This document shows positions 50,158 to 59,490 of a stretch of 64,000 bases of DNA, piece by piece. The stretch comes from an uncultured Marinococcus sp. (lineage in GTDB: Bacteria; Bacillota; Bacilli; Bacillales; Marinococcaceae). Position 1 is the stretch's first letter; every line of letters starts with the position of its first letter. The notes beneath the pieces were generated by a model, which was not told the DNA's origin, did no database searches, and saw nothing but the letters and a program-made list of their open reading frames with translations. The DNA is taken from NCBI RefSeq assembly GCF_947493875.1, contig NZ_CANLSU010000004.1, forward strand, positions 124,001 to 188,000. Direction: 5' to 3'. The position numbers and the translations under genes were made by a program.

Positions 50158-51477
50158 TTAACCGCTTTTTTGCTTGTTGTCTGCATTTGTCGTTTCTTTT
50201 TCTCCTTCTACTTCATTCCGGACATACTGACGGTCCAGAATCCGCAGGAACGGGAACCATATGATAAATACCACGGCCAGGTTAAACAGCTGCAGGACAG
50301 CTCCCTGCCAGGCGTTCCCAGTAGCCAGAAATCCGCTTAAGAAAATCGGGGTGGTCCACGGAACGATGATTCCTGCCGGCTTTGGCACCAGGCCGATCGA
50401 CATCGTTACATACGTTATGACTGCAATAACGACCGGAGCCACCAGCCAAGGAATCAATATCAATGGATTCATGATGATCGGCAGGCCGAAAATAATCGGT
50501 TCGTTGACGTTAAAGAATCCCGGGGGACCGCCAACCTTGCCAAGCTGCTTCGCCTGTTTGCTGCGTGCGAGCATGAACAGCCAGAGCACAATCGCAAGCG
50601 TCATACCGGAGCCGCCCATCCCTACAATAAATGTATCAATAAATTGTTTGGTGACAACATTCGGAAGCGCTTCTCCTGCCTGGAACGCCTGAAAGTTCTG
50701 ATCGTTCAGCGCGTACCAGATCGGGTCGAACACGGAGTTAACCAGAATCTGCCCGTGCAGGCCGAAAAACCAGAATATCTGAATCATAAGAACAGCTATG
50801 ATCGTAGCCGGAAGCCCGCTGCCAAGCGCTGTTAATGGCTCCTGTAAAACGGTATAAATAAAGCTCTGAGCAGATTCAAACGGGGTAAGGCTGAACAAAA
50901 TACGGATAGCGAGAAAGACCGATAAGGTCAGGGCGATAGGGATCAGCGCACTGAACGATCTCGAGACCGCGTCCGGAACCCCGGCCGGCATTTTAATTGT
51001 CAGGTTTTTCTGTACGAAGTAGCGGTACAGCTCGGCCGCGAGAAACGCGGTCAGTATACCGACGAACATGCCTTCGGCCCCGAGAGTGGCCGTTGGAATA
51101 ACTCCTTCCACGTCCTCGAAGGTCTGCGGGGTTAAAATGATGAAACCCGCCAGGGCGACCATCCCGCCGTAGAGTGCTTCCACGCCGTACGAGGCAGTTA
51201 ATTTATACCCGATCCCAACGATGACAAAAAGCCCCATAATACTAAGCGTGGATGCCGAAGCCGGACCAAGCGCTGCCTGGTAGGCTGCATAGGCGTCTTC
51301 CCCAATCAGCTGATCCAGAAATGGAAAGTTGGCGATAACAACAAAGATAGAACCAAAAATGATTAACGGCAGGGCAATCAGAAACCCGTCGCGCAAGGCC
51401 GTCAGATGACGGTTGTTATTTAGTTTTTCTGCAATCGGCATCAGAATATTTTCCAATACCTCCATAAATCGATTCAT
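50158..51477 (-). CDS. licC: PTS cellobiose family IIC component
   Basis: 439 residues with about ten membrane helices. The opening MNRFMEVLENILMPIAEKLNNN then HLTALRDGFLIALPLIIFGS and the later NVNEPIIFGLPIIMNPLILIPW motif are typical of oligo-beta-glucoside IIC proteins (CelB/LicC/ChbC). It carries the sugar through the membrane while it is phosphorylated. A separate IIB and IIA lie on either side in the operon (IIB upstream, IIA downstream). Confidence 0.94.
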   Translation of the reverse strand: MNRFMEVLENILMPIAEKLNNNRHLTALRDGFLIALPLIIFGSIFVVIANFPFLDQLIGEDAYAAYQAALGPASASTLSIMGLFVIVGIGYKLTASYGVEALYGGMVALAGFIILTPQTFEDVEGVIPTATLGAEGMFVGILTAFLAAELYRYFVQKNLTIKMPAGVPDAVSRSFSALIPIALTLSVFLAIRILFSLTPFESAQSFIYTVLQEPLTALGSGLPATIIAVLMIQIFWFFGLHGQILVNSVFDPIWYALNDQNFQAFQAGEALPNVVTKQFIDTFIVGMGGSGMTLAIVLWLFMLARSKQAKQLGKVGGPPGFFNVNEPIIFGLPIIMNPLILIPWLVAPVVIAVITYVTMSIGLVPKPAGIIVPWTTPIFLSGFLATGNAWQGAVLQLFNLAVVFIIWFPFLRILDRQYVRNEVEGEKETTNADNKQKSG

Positions 51478-51488
51478 GTGTCTCCCCC

Positions 51489-51800
51489 CTATTTTTGCTC
51501 GTTTAACAGCTTCATGGCGTGATCAAGTACCGCTTTTCCGTCTACACGTCCGTAAGCGACGGAATCAATAATATCAAGCGGAATCCCCTGCTCATCGGCG
51601 ACCTTGCCAAATTTTTTCTTCATAAAGCGCATCTGCGGGCCGATCAAAAGTACATCAGCCTTTTTGATTTCTTCCGGTGCTTTATCCTGGGCTGCTGCCC
51701 ATATTTCCGCCTGGACACCCTGCTCATCGGCTGCTTCTTTCATTTTTGAAACAAGAAGACTTGTCGACATTCCGGCGGAGCATGCTAATAAAATATTCAT
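51489..51800 (-). CDS. licB: PTS lactose/cellobiose family IIB component
   Basis: 103 residues; the phosphocysteine is C7 in MNILLACSAGMSTSLLV. LLIGPQMRFM is a second conserved strand. ATG 51800 has GGAGGA six bases upstream and is preferred over ATG 51848. First gene of the operon; the promoter region holds a cre-like site and an inverted repeat. Confidence 0.93.
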   Translation of the reverse strand: MNILLACSAGMSTSLLVSKMKEAADEQGVQAEIWAAAQDKAPEEIKKADVLLIGPQMRFMKKKFGKVADEQGIPLDIIDSVAYGRVDGKAVLDHAMKLLNEQK

Positions 51801-51855
51801 TGATATTCCTCCAATTAAAATAAAATGATGTGCGGTTGATATACTCAATATAATA

Positions 51856-51870
51856 AAATAGCGCTTTCAT
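51856..51870 (-). promoter_or_regulatory. cre-like CcpA site of the lic-type operon
   Basis: On the minus strand ATGAAAGCGCTATTT matches the cre consensus at 14 of 15 positions, 56 bases upstream of the IIB start and close to a TATTAT -10-like element. Confidence 0.6.
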
Positions 51871-51885
51871 AGATAGAGAATGTTC

Positions 51886-51903
51886 TTCCGTTAGGAAGCG
51901 GAA
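51886..51903. promoter_or_regulatory. Inverted repeat, candidate LicR-type activator site
   Basis: TTCCG at 51886-51890 and CGGAA at 51899-51903 are 8 bases apart; CTTCC-GTTA-GGAAG (51885-51898) overlaps it. The position, upstream of the PTS promoter, is where a PRD activator would bind. Confidence 0.4.
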
Positions 51904-51963
51904 ATCATTTGCACTTCTTTCCTGCTTCTTTTGTGCTACTTTTATAGTATCCCTAATTACGCA

Positions 51964-51989
51964 CTGTAGACTATGCATTTTTTCTACAG
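51964..51989. promoter_or_regulatory. Inverted repeat near the licR promoter
   Basis: CTGTAGA (51964-51970) and TCTACAG (51983-51989) flank a 12-base AT-rich centre, 41-66 bases before the licR start. Possible autoregulatory site. Confidence 0.35.
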
Positions 51990-52029
51990 CGCTTACATAC
52001 GTGTTCACCTTTAAGGGGGGGGAAGAGAT

Positions 52030-53961
52030 ATGACTACACGCAGCAACAGCATTTTAAGAGAATTAGTCGCGAGCGGCGTCCCGGTGACCGGAAGCTATCT
52101 GGCGTCCTTGCACCAGGTGTCGAGCCGGACCATCCGGGAGGACATCAAAGGACTTCAGACAACGCTTCAGTCGAACGGGGCAGAAATTGAAGCTATTAAA
52201 GGAAAGGGATACCAGCTGAAAATCATCGACAATGATAAGTTCCGGGCATATGTGAAGGAGTATCTGCAGCCGGCAGCCCCTGATTCCCAGGCTCTTCCCA
52301 GCCTGCCCGAAGAACGGGTTTCATATCTGATCCAGCGGCTGCTTCTTGCCAGTTCCTTCATCAAGCTGGATGAGCTTGCCGATGAGATGTTTGTAAGCCG
52401 CTCCACAGTACAGAACGATCTGAAAAAGGTGAGGGAGATTTTAAAGGAGTATAATATTGCTCTTGAACGGACCGCCAATGATGGCCTTCATCTCCAGGGG
52501 AGCGAGATGCAGATGCGTTTTTGCATCGCTGAATATATTTTCGACCGGCAGAATGAGCAGCCGCGCCACGATCAGTCGCTGCCTTTTCTTCATCTTTCCG
52601 AACAGGAAAGAAAAAGCATCTGGAACACTATTTTAAGGCAGATTAAAATTCAGCATATTTCTTTATCCGATATTGCCCTGCACAATTTATTTAACCATAT
52701 TCTGATTGCCTACCAGCGCATTCAGGACGAGTACTACGTATCGATGTATCACGCAGAATTTGATGAACTGATACAAAAGCGTGAATACCAGGTAGCCAAA
52801 AATATCGTTGAAGAAATCAATCAGACCTGGCAGGTGTCGTTTCCGGAGGAAGAAATTGCCTATATTACGCTTCATCTGCTTGGCACCCGACTGTTCGACA
52901 ACGAAGATGGCACCGTTGAAACGGTAAAGAACTCTCTCGATACCGATACGTATAATATGGTCAGTTTTCTGCTCGTTCATATCGACAAGGAACTGCATCT
53001 GAAGCTTCAAAACGATCAGGAGCTTATCGTTGCCCTTGCTCTTCATCTGCAGCCGGCCATCAGCCGGTTCCGGTACAATATGAACGTTCGCAATCCTATG
53101 CTTGCCGATATTAAAGCCAACTATCCGCTCGCCTTTGAAGCCGGGGTCGTTGCCGGCATCGCTCTTGAAGAGCATTACGATATCCGTATTGATGAAAATG
53201 AAATAGGCTATCTGGCTCTTCATATCGGTGCCGCGCTTGAACGCAGTAAAATGGAAACAACGCCTGCCCGATGCCTGATTGTCTGCGCCTCCGGCCGCGG
53301 AAGCGCCCAGCTGCTCTACTACCGGCTCCAGGCCAAATTCGGAAGGCGGCTTCACATTCAGGGAACAACAGAATATTACCGTCTGCGGGAGATGAATTTT
53401 GATCATATCGACGTCATTATCAGCTCGGTCCCGATTTACGATGACCTACCTGTTCCGGTGCTTCAGGTAAATACGATTCTAAGCGAAACTGACCTTCGCA
53501 CCATCGAGGGCTTTATTTCCAGAGAGCCTGCTGTTCGTACGTATTTACGGGAGTCTCTCGTTTTTTTACACCAGCCCTTTTCCACTACTCGGCAAATACT
53601 CACGTTTTTCGAACGGGAGCTGTCTGCCCGGCACTTAATTGATGATGGTTTTCTCGATTCTGTCCTTGAACGGGAGAATGTGGCTTCGACTGCCTTTGGC
53701 AACCTTGTCGCCATCCCCCACCCGGTCACGCCTAAGACAGAGGAGACCTTTTTAGCCTTTTGTACGCTCGATAAACCTGTTCGCTGGGGAGAACGGCCTG
53801 TTCAGCTGGTGTGCCTGTTGAATGTAAAAAAAGACAGCACCGAAGACCTTCAGGAAATGTACGAGCTGCTCGGGCGAGTGATTGAACAGCCAAAATTAAT
53901 TCAAAGGCTGTTAAAAGCAGAAACCGCTGAAGGGTTTCTCCAGCTCCTCGCATCCTCCTGA
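52030..53961 (+). CDS. licR: LicR-type PRD-containing activator
   Basis: 643 residues. Order: HTH (about 1-65, VTGSYLASLHQVSSRTIREDI), second HTH of Mga type (about 85-170, LDELADEMFVSRSTVQNDL), PRD1 (about 195-290) and PRD2 (about 305-405) with phosphorylatable His residues (HLLGTRLF; LALHIGAALERS), a IIB-like domain (about 410-500, LIVCASGRGSAQLL, where the Cys is kept) and a IIA-like domain (about 505-643, LVAIPHPVTPKTEETF). It faces the PTS operon over 229 bases and should activate it when beta-glucosides draw phosphate from the IIB/IIA domains and HPr keeps PRD His charged. GGGGGGGAAGAG precedes the ATG. Confidence 0.92.
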   Translation: MTTRSNSILRELVASGVPVTGSYLASLHQVSSRTIREDIKGLQTTLQSNGAEIEAIKGKGYQLKIIDNDKFRAYVKEYLQPAAPDSQALPSLPEERVSYLIQRLLLASSFIKLDELADEMFVSRSTVQNDLKKVREILKEYNIALERTANDGLHLQGSEMQMRFCIAEYIFDRQNEQPRHDQSLPFLHLSEQERKSIWNTILRQIKIQHISLSDIALHNLFNHILIAYQRIQDEYYVSMYHAEFDELIQKREYQVAKNIVEEINQTWQVSFPEEEIAYITLHLLGTRLFDNEDGTVETVKNSLDTDTYNMVSFLLVHIDKELHLKLQNDQELIVALALHLQPAISRFRYNMNVRNPMLADIKANYPLAFEAGVVAGIALEEHYDIRIDENEIGYLALHIGAALERSKMETTPARCLIVCASGRGSAQLLYYRLQAKFGRRLHIQGTTEYYRLREMNFDHIDVIISSVPIYDDLPVPVLQVNTILSETDLRTIEGFISREPAVRTYLRESLVFLHQPFSTTRQILTFFERELSARHLIDDGFLDSVLERENVASTAFGNLVAIPHPVTPKTEETFLAFCTLDKPVRWGERPVQLVCLLNVKKDSTEDLQEMYELLGRVIEQPKLIQRLLKAETAEGFLQLLASS

Positions 53962-53968
53962 TTTGATC

Positions 53969-54000
53969 AGGCAGAGAGAATGAATCCTCTCTGCCTTTTT
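53969..54000 (+). terminator. Terminator after licR
   Basis: AGGCAGAGAG (53969-53978) and CTCTCTGCCT (53987-53996) pair exactly, followed by TTTT. Confidence 0.92.
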
Positions 54001-54125
54001 CCTTCCTGAAAAACGATTTTCGTAAATTATTCACATCCTTTCCTCCTTTTCGAACGTATTCTTTGGTATAAAGGAAGAAGATGTCTATAATTACGTTCTC
54101 GTTCATATAAAAGGAGGAAAAACCT

Positions 54126-54686
54126 ATGCGCCGTTTAATCGCCTGCTTAGCCGCCGGCTTTCTGCTTTCGCCCGCAGTGGCTGAAGCACATACACACCTC
54201 GAAGGCTCCGATCCTGAAGACGGAGCCACAGTGGAAGCACCCGAAGACATCATGTTTTATTTTGACGGTCCTATTGAAGACTACAACGGGGTTACGGTCA
54301 AAGATGCAGAAGGAAATGACGTGGAAACCGCTGATGTGTCCATCGAGCCTGAAGACCAATTGAATGTGACAATGGAAGAGCCGCTTGAGGCTGGAGAATA
54401 CGAAGCCTCTTTTGATATTGTCAGTGAAGACGGCCATATTATGGAGGACAGCTCTTCCTTTACTGTAGAAGAAGCAGCCGAAGAAGAAGCAGCGACCTCC
54501 AATGACAACTCCTCTTCTGAAAACAATGCGGAAGGAGCGGAGGAAAACGCCGACGGTGAAACCGAAAGCGCCATTAATGAAGAAGAAGCCGGCTCCGGGT
54601 TCGGCATAACCATTGGAGTGATCGGCCTGGGTCTCGTCGTCGCCATTGTGGCCCTGTTCCTGTTCCGCCTTAAACGCCGGACATGA
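54126..54686 (+). CDS. copC: Copper resistance protein CopC
   Basis: 186 residues. Signal peptide 1-21 cleaved after AEA, which leaves His22 as the mature N-terminus (HTHLEGSDPEDGATV), the free amino end that binds Cu(II) in CopC. A beta-sandwich (about 22-115) contains FDIVSEDGHIMEDS with the second copper His. A long acidic Glu/Asn/Ser linker (about 116-158) leads to a C-terminal membrane anchor and RLKRRT. It is coupled to copD by a four-base overlap, so it likely hands copper to CopD for uptake or handling at the membrane, like B. subtilis YcnJ split in two. Confidence 0.9.
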   Translation: MRRLIACLAAGFLLSPAVAEAHTHLEGSDPEDGATVEAPEDIMFYFDGPIEDYNGVTVKDAEGNDVETADVSIEPEDQLNVTMEEPLEAGEYEASFDIVSEDGHIMEDSSSFTVEEAAEEEAATSNDNSSSENNAEGAEENADGETESAINEEEAGSGFGITIGVIGLGLVVAIVALFLFRLKRRT

Positions 54687-55774
54687 TTCTTGCAGCAGGT
54701 AACGCTCTGCAGTATTTGTTTTTCGCTGTACTTGCCGGCACGCTCTTGCTTCAGCTTATCCCTGCCACGCACCGGCCGACGCTTTCTATTCCGTTTTTTG
54801 TTCCGGCAGCAGCTGCAGCCCTGCTTCCTGTCGTTTCCTTCGTTCCCATCGCCCAGCTCACCCGCACGATAGCTTCGGGCAGGGACATGCCTTTCTTCGG
54901 TGCCCTCGAGCGTATATTGTTCCAGTACGAAGTAGGCCAGAGCTGGGTAGTGCTGTTTGTGCTGAGCTTTTTTTTGCTCGGGATATTTATTCTTTTCTTT
55001 CATTCCACCGGCATGCCGCGCGCTGCCGCCGTCGTCGGCCTCGTTCTTGTCATGGGAATGATTGGTGCTCTGGGAGCATCCGGCCACGCTGCCAATGCGA
55101 TTCCTCTCATCGGCGGAACTCTTCATTTTTTCCATCTGCTTGCCGTTAGTCTTTGGATCGGCACGCTGTTGATGGTCAGCTGGTTTGGTGTTTCCTATAA
55201 GCAATGGGCTTCTTTTCTGGAGTGGTTCACTCTGATAGCCGTCATGTGTGTCATTATTATCGCCTTTACCGGCATAATCATGGGGCAGCTGCTGACAGAC
55301 CCATTTATCGGTTCATGGGCTCTTCCATACGGAGAAGCTCTCATATGGAAGCATTTGTTTTATATTGTTATCCTTACGTTTGCACTTTTTAACGGAATAT
55401 TCATCCGCAGGCGCCTGCAGCAGGTCACGGATTACAACCCGCGGCAGTGGCTTCGGGCAGAAAGCCTGACCGCCGTACTTATCTTTGTCATTACCGCTTT
55501 TATGACCGAACAGGAGCCAGGCGGCAGTCTGAATTATGAAAATCCGGCCTTTTTGTTTCATGTGCTCTACCCTGCCTCCATACCGGACAGCGCTTCCTTT
55601 CAGCTGCAGCTGCATCCCATCACCATTTTAAGCGTGCTGTTATCCTTTGGGTTTCTATACCTTATGGTGCAGAGCTTTCATCGCGGACGCTCGCCGTTCA
55701 GCGTTTTCATTCTCGGCTGTATGTTTGTGCTGAGTGCCTACACCGGTCTTGTGTATATTCTCGATTTCGCCTGA
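54683..55774 (+). CDS. copD: CopD family copper transport membrane protein
   Basis: 363 residues with about nine membrane helices. SGHAANAIPLIGGTLHFFHLLAVSLWIGTLLMV (in helices 4 and 5) holds the His residues conserved in CopD. Overlaps copC (ATGA). CopC-CopD pairs import copper under low copper or deal with excess, depending on species; the direction cannot be read from sequence. Confidence 0.88.
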   Translation: MILAAGNALQYLFFAVLAGTLLLQLIPATHRPTLSIPFFVPAAAAALLPVVSFVPIAQLTRTIASGRDMPFFGALERILFQYEVGQSWVVLFVLSFFLLGIFILFFHSTGMPRAAAVVGLVLVMGMIGALGASGHAANAIPLIGGTLHFFHLLAVSLWIGTLLMVSWFGVSYKQWASFLEWFTLIAVMCVIIIAFTGIIMGQLLTDPFIGSWALPYGEALIWKHLFYIVILTFALFNGIFIRRRLQQVTDYNPRQWLRAESLTAVLIFVITAFMTEQEPGGSLNYENPAFLFHVLYPASIPDSASFQLQLHPITILSVLLSFGFLYLMVQSFHRGRSPFSVFILGCMFVLSAYTGLVYILDFA

Positions 55775-55789
55775 GCAGGCATTCTGCCC

Positions 55790-55826
55790 AAGCGCTCATG
55801 GAAATGTTCATGAGTGCTTTTTTATT
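55790..55826 (+). terminator. Terminator after copD
   Basis: AAGCGCTCATG (55790-55800) and CATGAGTGCTT (55809-55819) with one mismatch, followed by a TTTTTTA tail. Confidence 0.88.
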
Positions 55827-55875
55827 TTCCTATCGATTATTTCCGGGTAATAATTTTAATGAAAGGAGCCGTTTT

Positions 55876-56514
55876 ATGTTTCAGTTAAACGATGTAAAGT
55901 ATAAGAGCATTATTAACACAAAGCAGCTCACCATCCCCACCGATACTGTCACTGCTGTCACCGGCCCAAGCGGATCGGGAAAATCAACTCTTCTGCGCCT
56001 GCTCAATTATCTGGCCACCCCGGAAAGCGGCACCGTTTCCTACCAGGGAAAACCATACACCGACTGGGAACCAACAGAGCTGCGCAGGAAGGTGATGATG
56101 CTTCCGCAGCGGCCGGTGCTGTTCGGGGAAACAGTAGCTGAAAACCTTCAGGCAGGGAGACTGTTCAGCGGCAGAGAGGAAGCTTCTGACGAAAAGCTTA
56201 TCGCTGCGGCACAGCAGTGCATGCTTGATAAAAAGCTCCGTGACCCGGCCGAAAATTTGTCCGGCGGGGAACAGCAGCGTCTCTCCCTCGCCCGCCTGCT
56301 TCTTGCCGGCCCCGACGTTTATTTACTCGACGAGCCGACCTCAGCGCTCGATGAAGACATGGAATGGAACGTCATGGAACGATTTCTCGCAGAAGCACGG
56401 CGTTCTGCCAAAGGAGTTATTTTTATCAGCCATGCGACGGCGATGGCCGATCATTTTGCCGACCGCATCGTTCACTCAGATTCATTTACCAGCGTGGGAG
56501 GCCTGAAATCATGA
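55876..56514 (+). CDS. fetA: ABC transporter ATP-binding protein, FetA/YbbL family
   Basis: 212 residues. Walker A TGPSGSGKSTLLRLLN, signature LSGGEQQRLSLARLL, Walker B YLLDEPTSALDE, switch His in FISHATAMADHF. ATG 55876 has AAAGGAGC upstream; a longer frame from 55798 would begin inside the copD terminator. FetA works with the FetB permease; in E. coli the pair is linked to iron export and peroxide resistance. Overlaps fetB as ATGA. Confidence 0.88.
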   Translation: MFQLNDVKYKSIINTKQLTIPTDTVTAVTGPSGSGKSTLLRLLNYLATPESGTVSYQGKPYTDWEPTELRRKVMMLPQRPVLFGETVAENLQAGRLFSGREEASDEKLIAAAQQCMLDKKLRDPAENLSGGEQQRLSLARLLLAGPDVYLLDEPTSALDEDMEWNVMERFLAEARRSAKGVIFISHATAMADHFADRIVHSDSFTSVGGLKS

Positions 56515-57299
56515 CTGAAAACACCTCTATTATCGAGCTGTCGTTCTGGCAGATTCTTGCTGCCTACGTGTTTATCATTCTTTTGCTTGTCATTGTGCGC
56601 TGGCGGAAAATCCCCAGGGAGAAAGAAATACTCATTTCTTCGCTCCGTATGACGTTTCAGCTGCTGTTAATGGGCTACGTGCTCATGTTTTTATTTGAAA
56701 ACCCGAGCCCCTGGCTCACATCGCTGATTGTGCTTTTTATGCTCGGCTTTGCGATCTGGAATATTTTCCAGCGCGTCCGTGGTCCCCTGACCCGGGAAAT
56801 GAAACGGGCGATCGCTGTATCGATGAGTCTCGGGACCATCCTGAGCCTGCTGTATTTCAACTTTGCAGTTATCCAGTTTGCTCCGTGGTTTAACCCGCGC
56901 TATTTCATTCCAATTGCAGGCATGATTATCGGCAACTCCATGACTGGCATTACCCTTGGGGTCCAGACGCTGACAGAGCACCTGCACAGCCAGCGTTCGC
57001 GGGTGGAAGCAGCACTCATGCTCGGAGCAACCCCGAATCAGGCCACCCGCAAGCTTGTGAACCAATCCTTCGACGCGGCGATCCTTCCCACGATCAACAA
57101 TATGGTTGGGGCAGGAATCGTATTTCTGCCAGGGATGATGACCGGGCAGATTATTTCCGGGGTTAACCCTGTGACAGCGATCGGCTATCAGATCGCTATT
57201 CTTCTGGGCATTACCGGGGCCGTCGCTCTCAGCGTTATTTTATTTACCCAGCTCGGCTACAAGACGTATTTTAACGAACGCATGCAGCTGAAGGAGTAA
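56511..57299 (+). CDS. fetB: ABC transporter permease, FetB/YbbM (UPF0014) family
   Basis: 262 residues with about seven membrane helices. The stretches IGNSMTGITLGVQTL, RVEAALMLGATPNQATRKLV and MVGAGIVFLPGMMTGQIISGVNPVTAIGYQI (in two parts) are the most conserved of the family. The start ATG 56511 overlaps the fetA stop and has GGGAGG upstream. Likely exports iron or another metal; placement after the copper genes hints at general metal balance. A small hairpin (57291-57313) follows without a T run. Confidence 0.9.
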   Translation: MTENTSIIELSFWQILAAYVFIILLLVIVRWRKIPREKEILISSLRMTFQLLLMGYVLMFLFENPSPWLTSLIVLFMLGFAIWNIFQRVRGPLTREMKRAIAVSMSLGTILSLLYFNFAVIQFAPWFNPRYFIPIAGMIIGNSMTGITLGVQTLTEHLHSQRSRVEAALMLGATPNQATRKLVNQSFDAAILPTINNMVGAGIVFLPGMMTGQIISGVNPVTAIGYQIAILLGITGAVALSVILFTQLGYKTYFNERMQLKE

Positions 57300-57363
57300 C
57301 AGGAAGACTCCTTTACCTGCATGGCAGCGACCGATATTCCTTCAAGCTGCTTTCCTGAAAAGC

Positions 57364-57390
57364 TTCACTTTTTTTCCATTTATCCGATAT
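57364..57390 (+). promoter_or_regulatory. Candidate sigma-D promoter of the chemotaxis receptor gene
   Basis: TCCGATAT (57383-57390) differs in one base from the sigma-D -10 GCCGATAT; TTCA (57364-57367) lies exactly 15 bases upstream in place of TAAA. Flagellar/chemotaxis genes commonly use this promoter type. Confidence 0.55.
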
Positions 57391-57428
57391 GAATAAAAGA
57401 AGGTATTCGTTTACATATTGGGGAGTGG

Positions 57429-59444
57429 ATGAACGTGAAAGAAAAATTATTACAGCCAAATCTTCGAAAAAAATTACTCATATGGTTTTTAGTGATTGGC
57501 CTGCTTCCGGCTGTGGCTGTCGCTTTTTTTGTCTTTCAGGAAAGCAGCAGTGTCGTAGTGGCCGAAGAAGAAGAAAAACTGACCATGGCATCTGAAGCTG
57601 CGGCGAACGAAATGGACCGCTGGCTCGTCAAACGGCTTGATGAAATTGTACTTGCTGCGGGCACGCAGGATATGAGCAGCGGTGATACCGATACCCGCCT
57701 CAGCCTGATGAATCAGATCATTGAACGCGATGAGACATTTGAAACCGTCGTATTTACCGGCACAGATGGAATTGTGGAGGCACATACCACCGAAGAAAAT
57801 ATCGGGGAACTCGACCTCGGCGACAGAGACTATTTTAAGAACGGGATGAACGGCGAGACTACAATCTCCGACGTCCTTAACTCCAACTCTACCGGAAACC
57901 GCATCGTAGTCGTGGCGTCTCCGGTGACCGCCTCCAATGGGGATATCACCGGCGTCATGTCTGCGTCTGTTAATTTTGATGCTTTAATGGAACGCTATAC
58001 AGGGGGCGGAGAGAAAAACAGTGCTGTACCTATTCTCGTGGACAACCAAAACGTGATTCAGCTTCATCCGCAAGAGGATCTTATCGGTCAGCCGGTGGGC
58101 CAGGCTGATATCAGCGGTGAATGGCAGGGACTGCTTGCCCAGGAGCAGGAGGAAGCCTCCTCCACAACAATCGAAAACGGCAGTGAACAATTGCTCGTCT
58201 CCGCCTCCCCGGTTCAGGAAGCAGGATATAAAATTTTCTTTCTGACGCCAATGGAGGAAGTCCTCGCAGCAACAAACAGCCTGAAGTGGACAGTGCTTAC
58301 CCTTATCGGCGTGGCAGCTCTGCTGATTATTGGTGCTGCCGTTCTGATCGCCGGCCGTATTACAAAGCCAATTCGCTTAATCACCGCCCGGGTGAAGCAG
58401 GTAGCCGATGATGATTTAACCGGTGAGGATATTGAGCTGAATCAGCGGGATGAAATCGGCCAGCTTGCCATGCATTTTAACCGGATGAGCACCAGGCTGA
58501 AGGAGCTGATTGGCCAGTTTGATATGAGCTCCCGTCTTCTTCAGGACTCATCTGAACAGCTTCTATCAAATTCCAATAAATCCAGCCGGGCCATTACTGA
58601 AGTCAATGCCTCCCTGCAGCAGGTAGCCTCAGGCTCAGAGCAGCAGTCAGTAAGCATTAAAGAAAGCGCCGGTGCCATGGAGGAAGTCTCCAAAGGCGTC
58701 CAGGAAGTGGCGGGCAGTACAACCTCTATTTCCGAGCATGCAGCCTCGACGACAGAAAAAGCGAACGGCGGCCTCGTAACGATGAGCGAGGCGCTGGAAA
58801 AAATGCGCTCCATCCATACCTCCGTCGAACGTTCCAATGAAGTGAACCAGACGCTGAGCGCCCGCTCCCGGGAAATTGAAAACATTTTAAATGTCATCAC
58901 GGCCATTTCCGAACAGACCAATCTGCTCGCCTTGAACGCTGCTATTGAAGCGGCGAGGGCAGGAGAGCACGGAAAAGGATTTGCTGTCGTCGCCGAAGAA
59001 GTCCGCAAGCTTGCCGAGCAGTCCCGGGATTCTTCCTCCCAGATCGCTTCGATTATTACTACGATTCAAACAGAGATTCAGGACTCCGCCGTCTCCATGG
59101 AACAGGTCACCGGCGAGGTTCAGGATGGCCTGAAGATGACCGAGCAGGCTAAGGCTGCCTTTCAGGAAATTTCAGATTACACGAACGAAGTCAGCTTGCG
59201 CCTTGAAGGTGTGGCAGCCACTTCGGAGCAAATGGCGGCAAGCTCTCAGGAAATCACTGCCTCCTTCGACGAGATTTCGGCAATTTCTGAACACAATGCC
59301 GGCACCTCCCAAAACGTAGCCTCAGCCTCGGAAACGCAGCTTCACGCGGTAGAAGAAATCGACGCTCTCGCAGAAGCGCTGAATATGATGGCCAGAGAAT
59401 TGAATACTATCGTTTCCCATTTCCACACGGAAGAAGACCAGTAA
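57429..59444 (+). CDS. Methyl-accepting chemotaxis protein with dCache sensor
   Basis: 671 residues. Membrane helix 1 at about 16-38, an outer dCache domain (about 40-285) with [20 protein letters not shown] and [18 protein letters not shown], helix 2 at about 290-312, HAMP (about 313-366) and a signalling domain with the hairpin [21 protein letters not shown]. It relays a ligand, often an amino acid or other small acid, to CheA/CheW. Glu/Gln pairs along the signalling coil are methylation sites. The ATG at 57429 lies very close to GGGGAG; the GTG two codons later (57435) has better spacing, so the start may be there. Confidence 0.92.
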   Translation: MNVKEKLLQPNLRKKLLIWFLVIGLLPAVAVAFFVFQESSSVVVAEEEEKLTMASEAAANEMDRWLVKRLDEIVLAAGTQDMSSGDTDTRLSLMNQIIERDETFETVVFTGTDGIVEAHTTEENIGELDLGDRDYFKNGMNGETTISDVLNSNSTGNRIVVVASPVTASNGDITGVMSASVNFDALMERYTGGGEKNSAVPILVDNQNVIQLHPQEDLIGQPVGQADISGEWQGLLAQEQEEASSTTIENGSEQLLVSASPVQEAGYKIFFLTPMEEVLAATNSLKWTVLTLIGVAALLIIGAAVLIAGRITKPIRLITARVKQVADDDLTGEDIELNQRDEIGQLAMHFNRMSTRLKELIGQFDMSSRLLQDSSEQLLSNSNKSSRAITEVNASLQQVASGSEQQSVSIKESAGAMEEVSKGVQEVAGSTTSISEHAASTTEKANGGLVTMSEALEKMRSIHTSVERSNEVNQTLSARSREIENILNVITAISEQTNLLALNAAIEAARAGEHGKGFAVVAEEVRKLAEQSRDSSSQIASIITTIQTEIQDSAVSMEQVTGEVQDGLKMTEQAKAAFQEISDYTNEVSLRLEGVAATSEQMAASSQEITASFDEISAISEHNAGTSQNVASASETQLHAVEEIDALAEALNMMARELNTIVSHFHTEEDQ

Positions 59445-59456
59445 AACAGCACAAAG

Positions 59457-59490
59457 ATCCCGGCTCGATACGAGAGCCGGGATTATTTTT
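59457..59490 (+). terminator. Terminator after the chemotaxis receptor gene
   Basis: ATCCCGGCTC (59457-59466) and GAGCCGGGAT (59474-59483), perfect 10-base stem, then TATTTTT. The tauE stop codon of the other strand touches its end. Confidence 0.9.
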
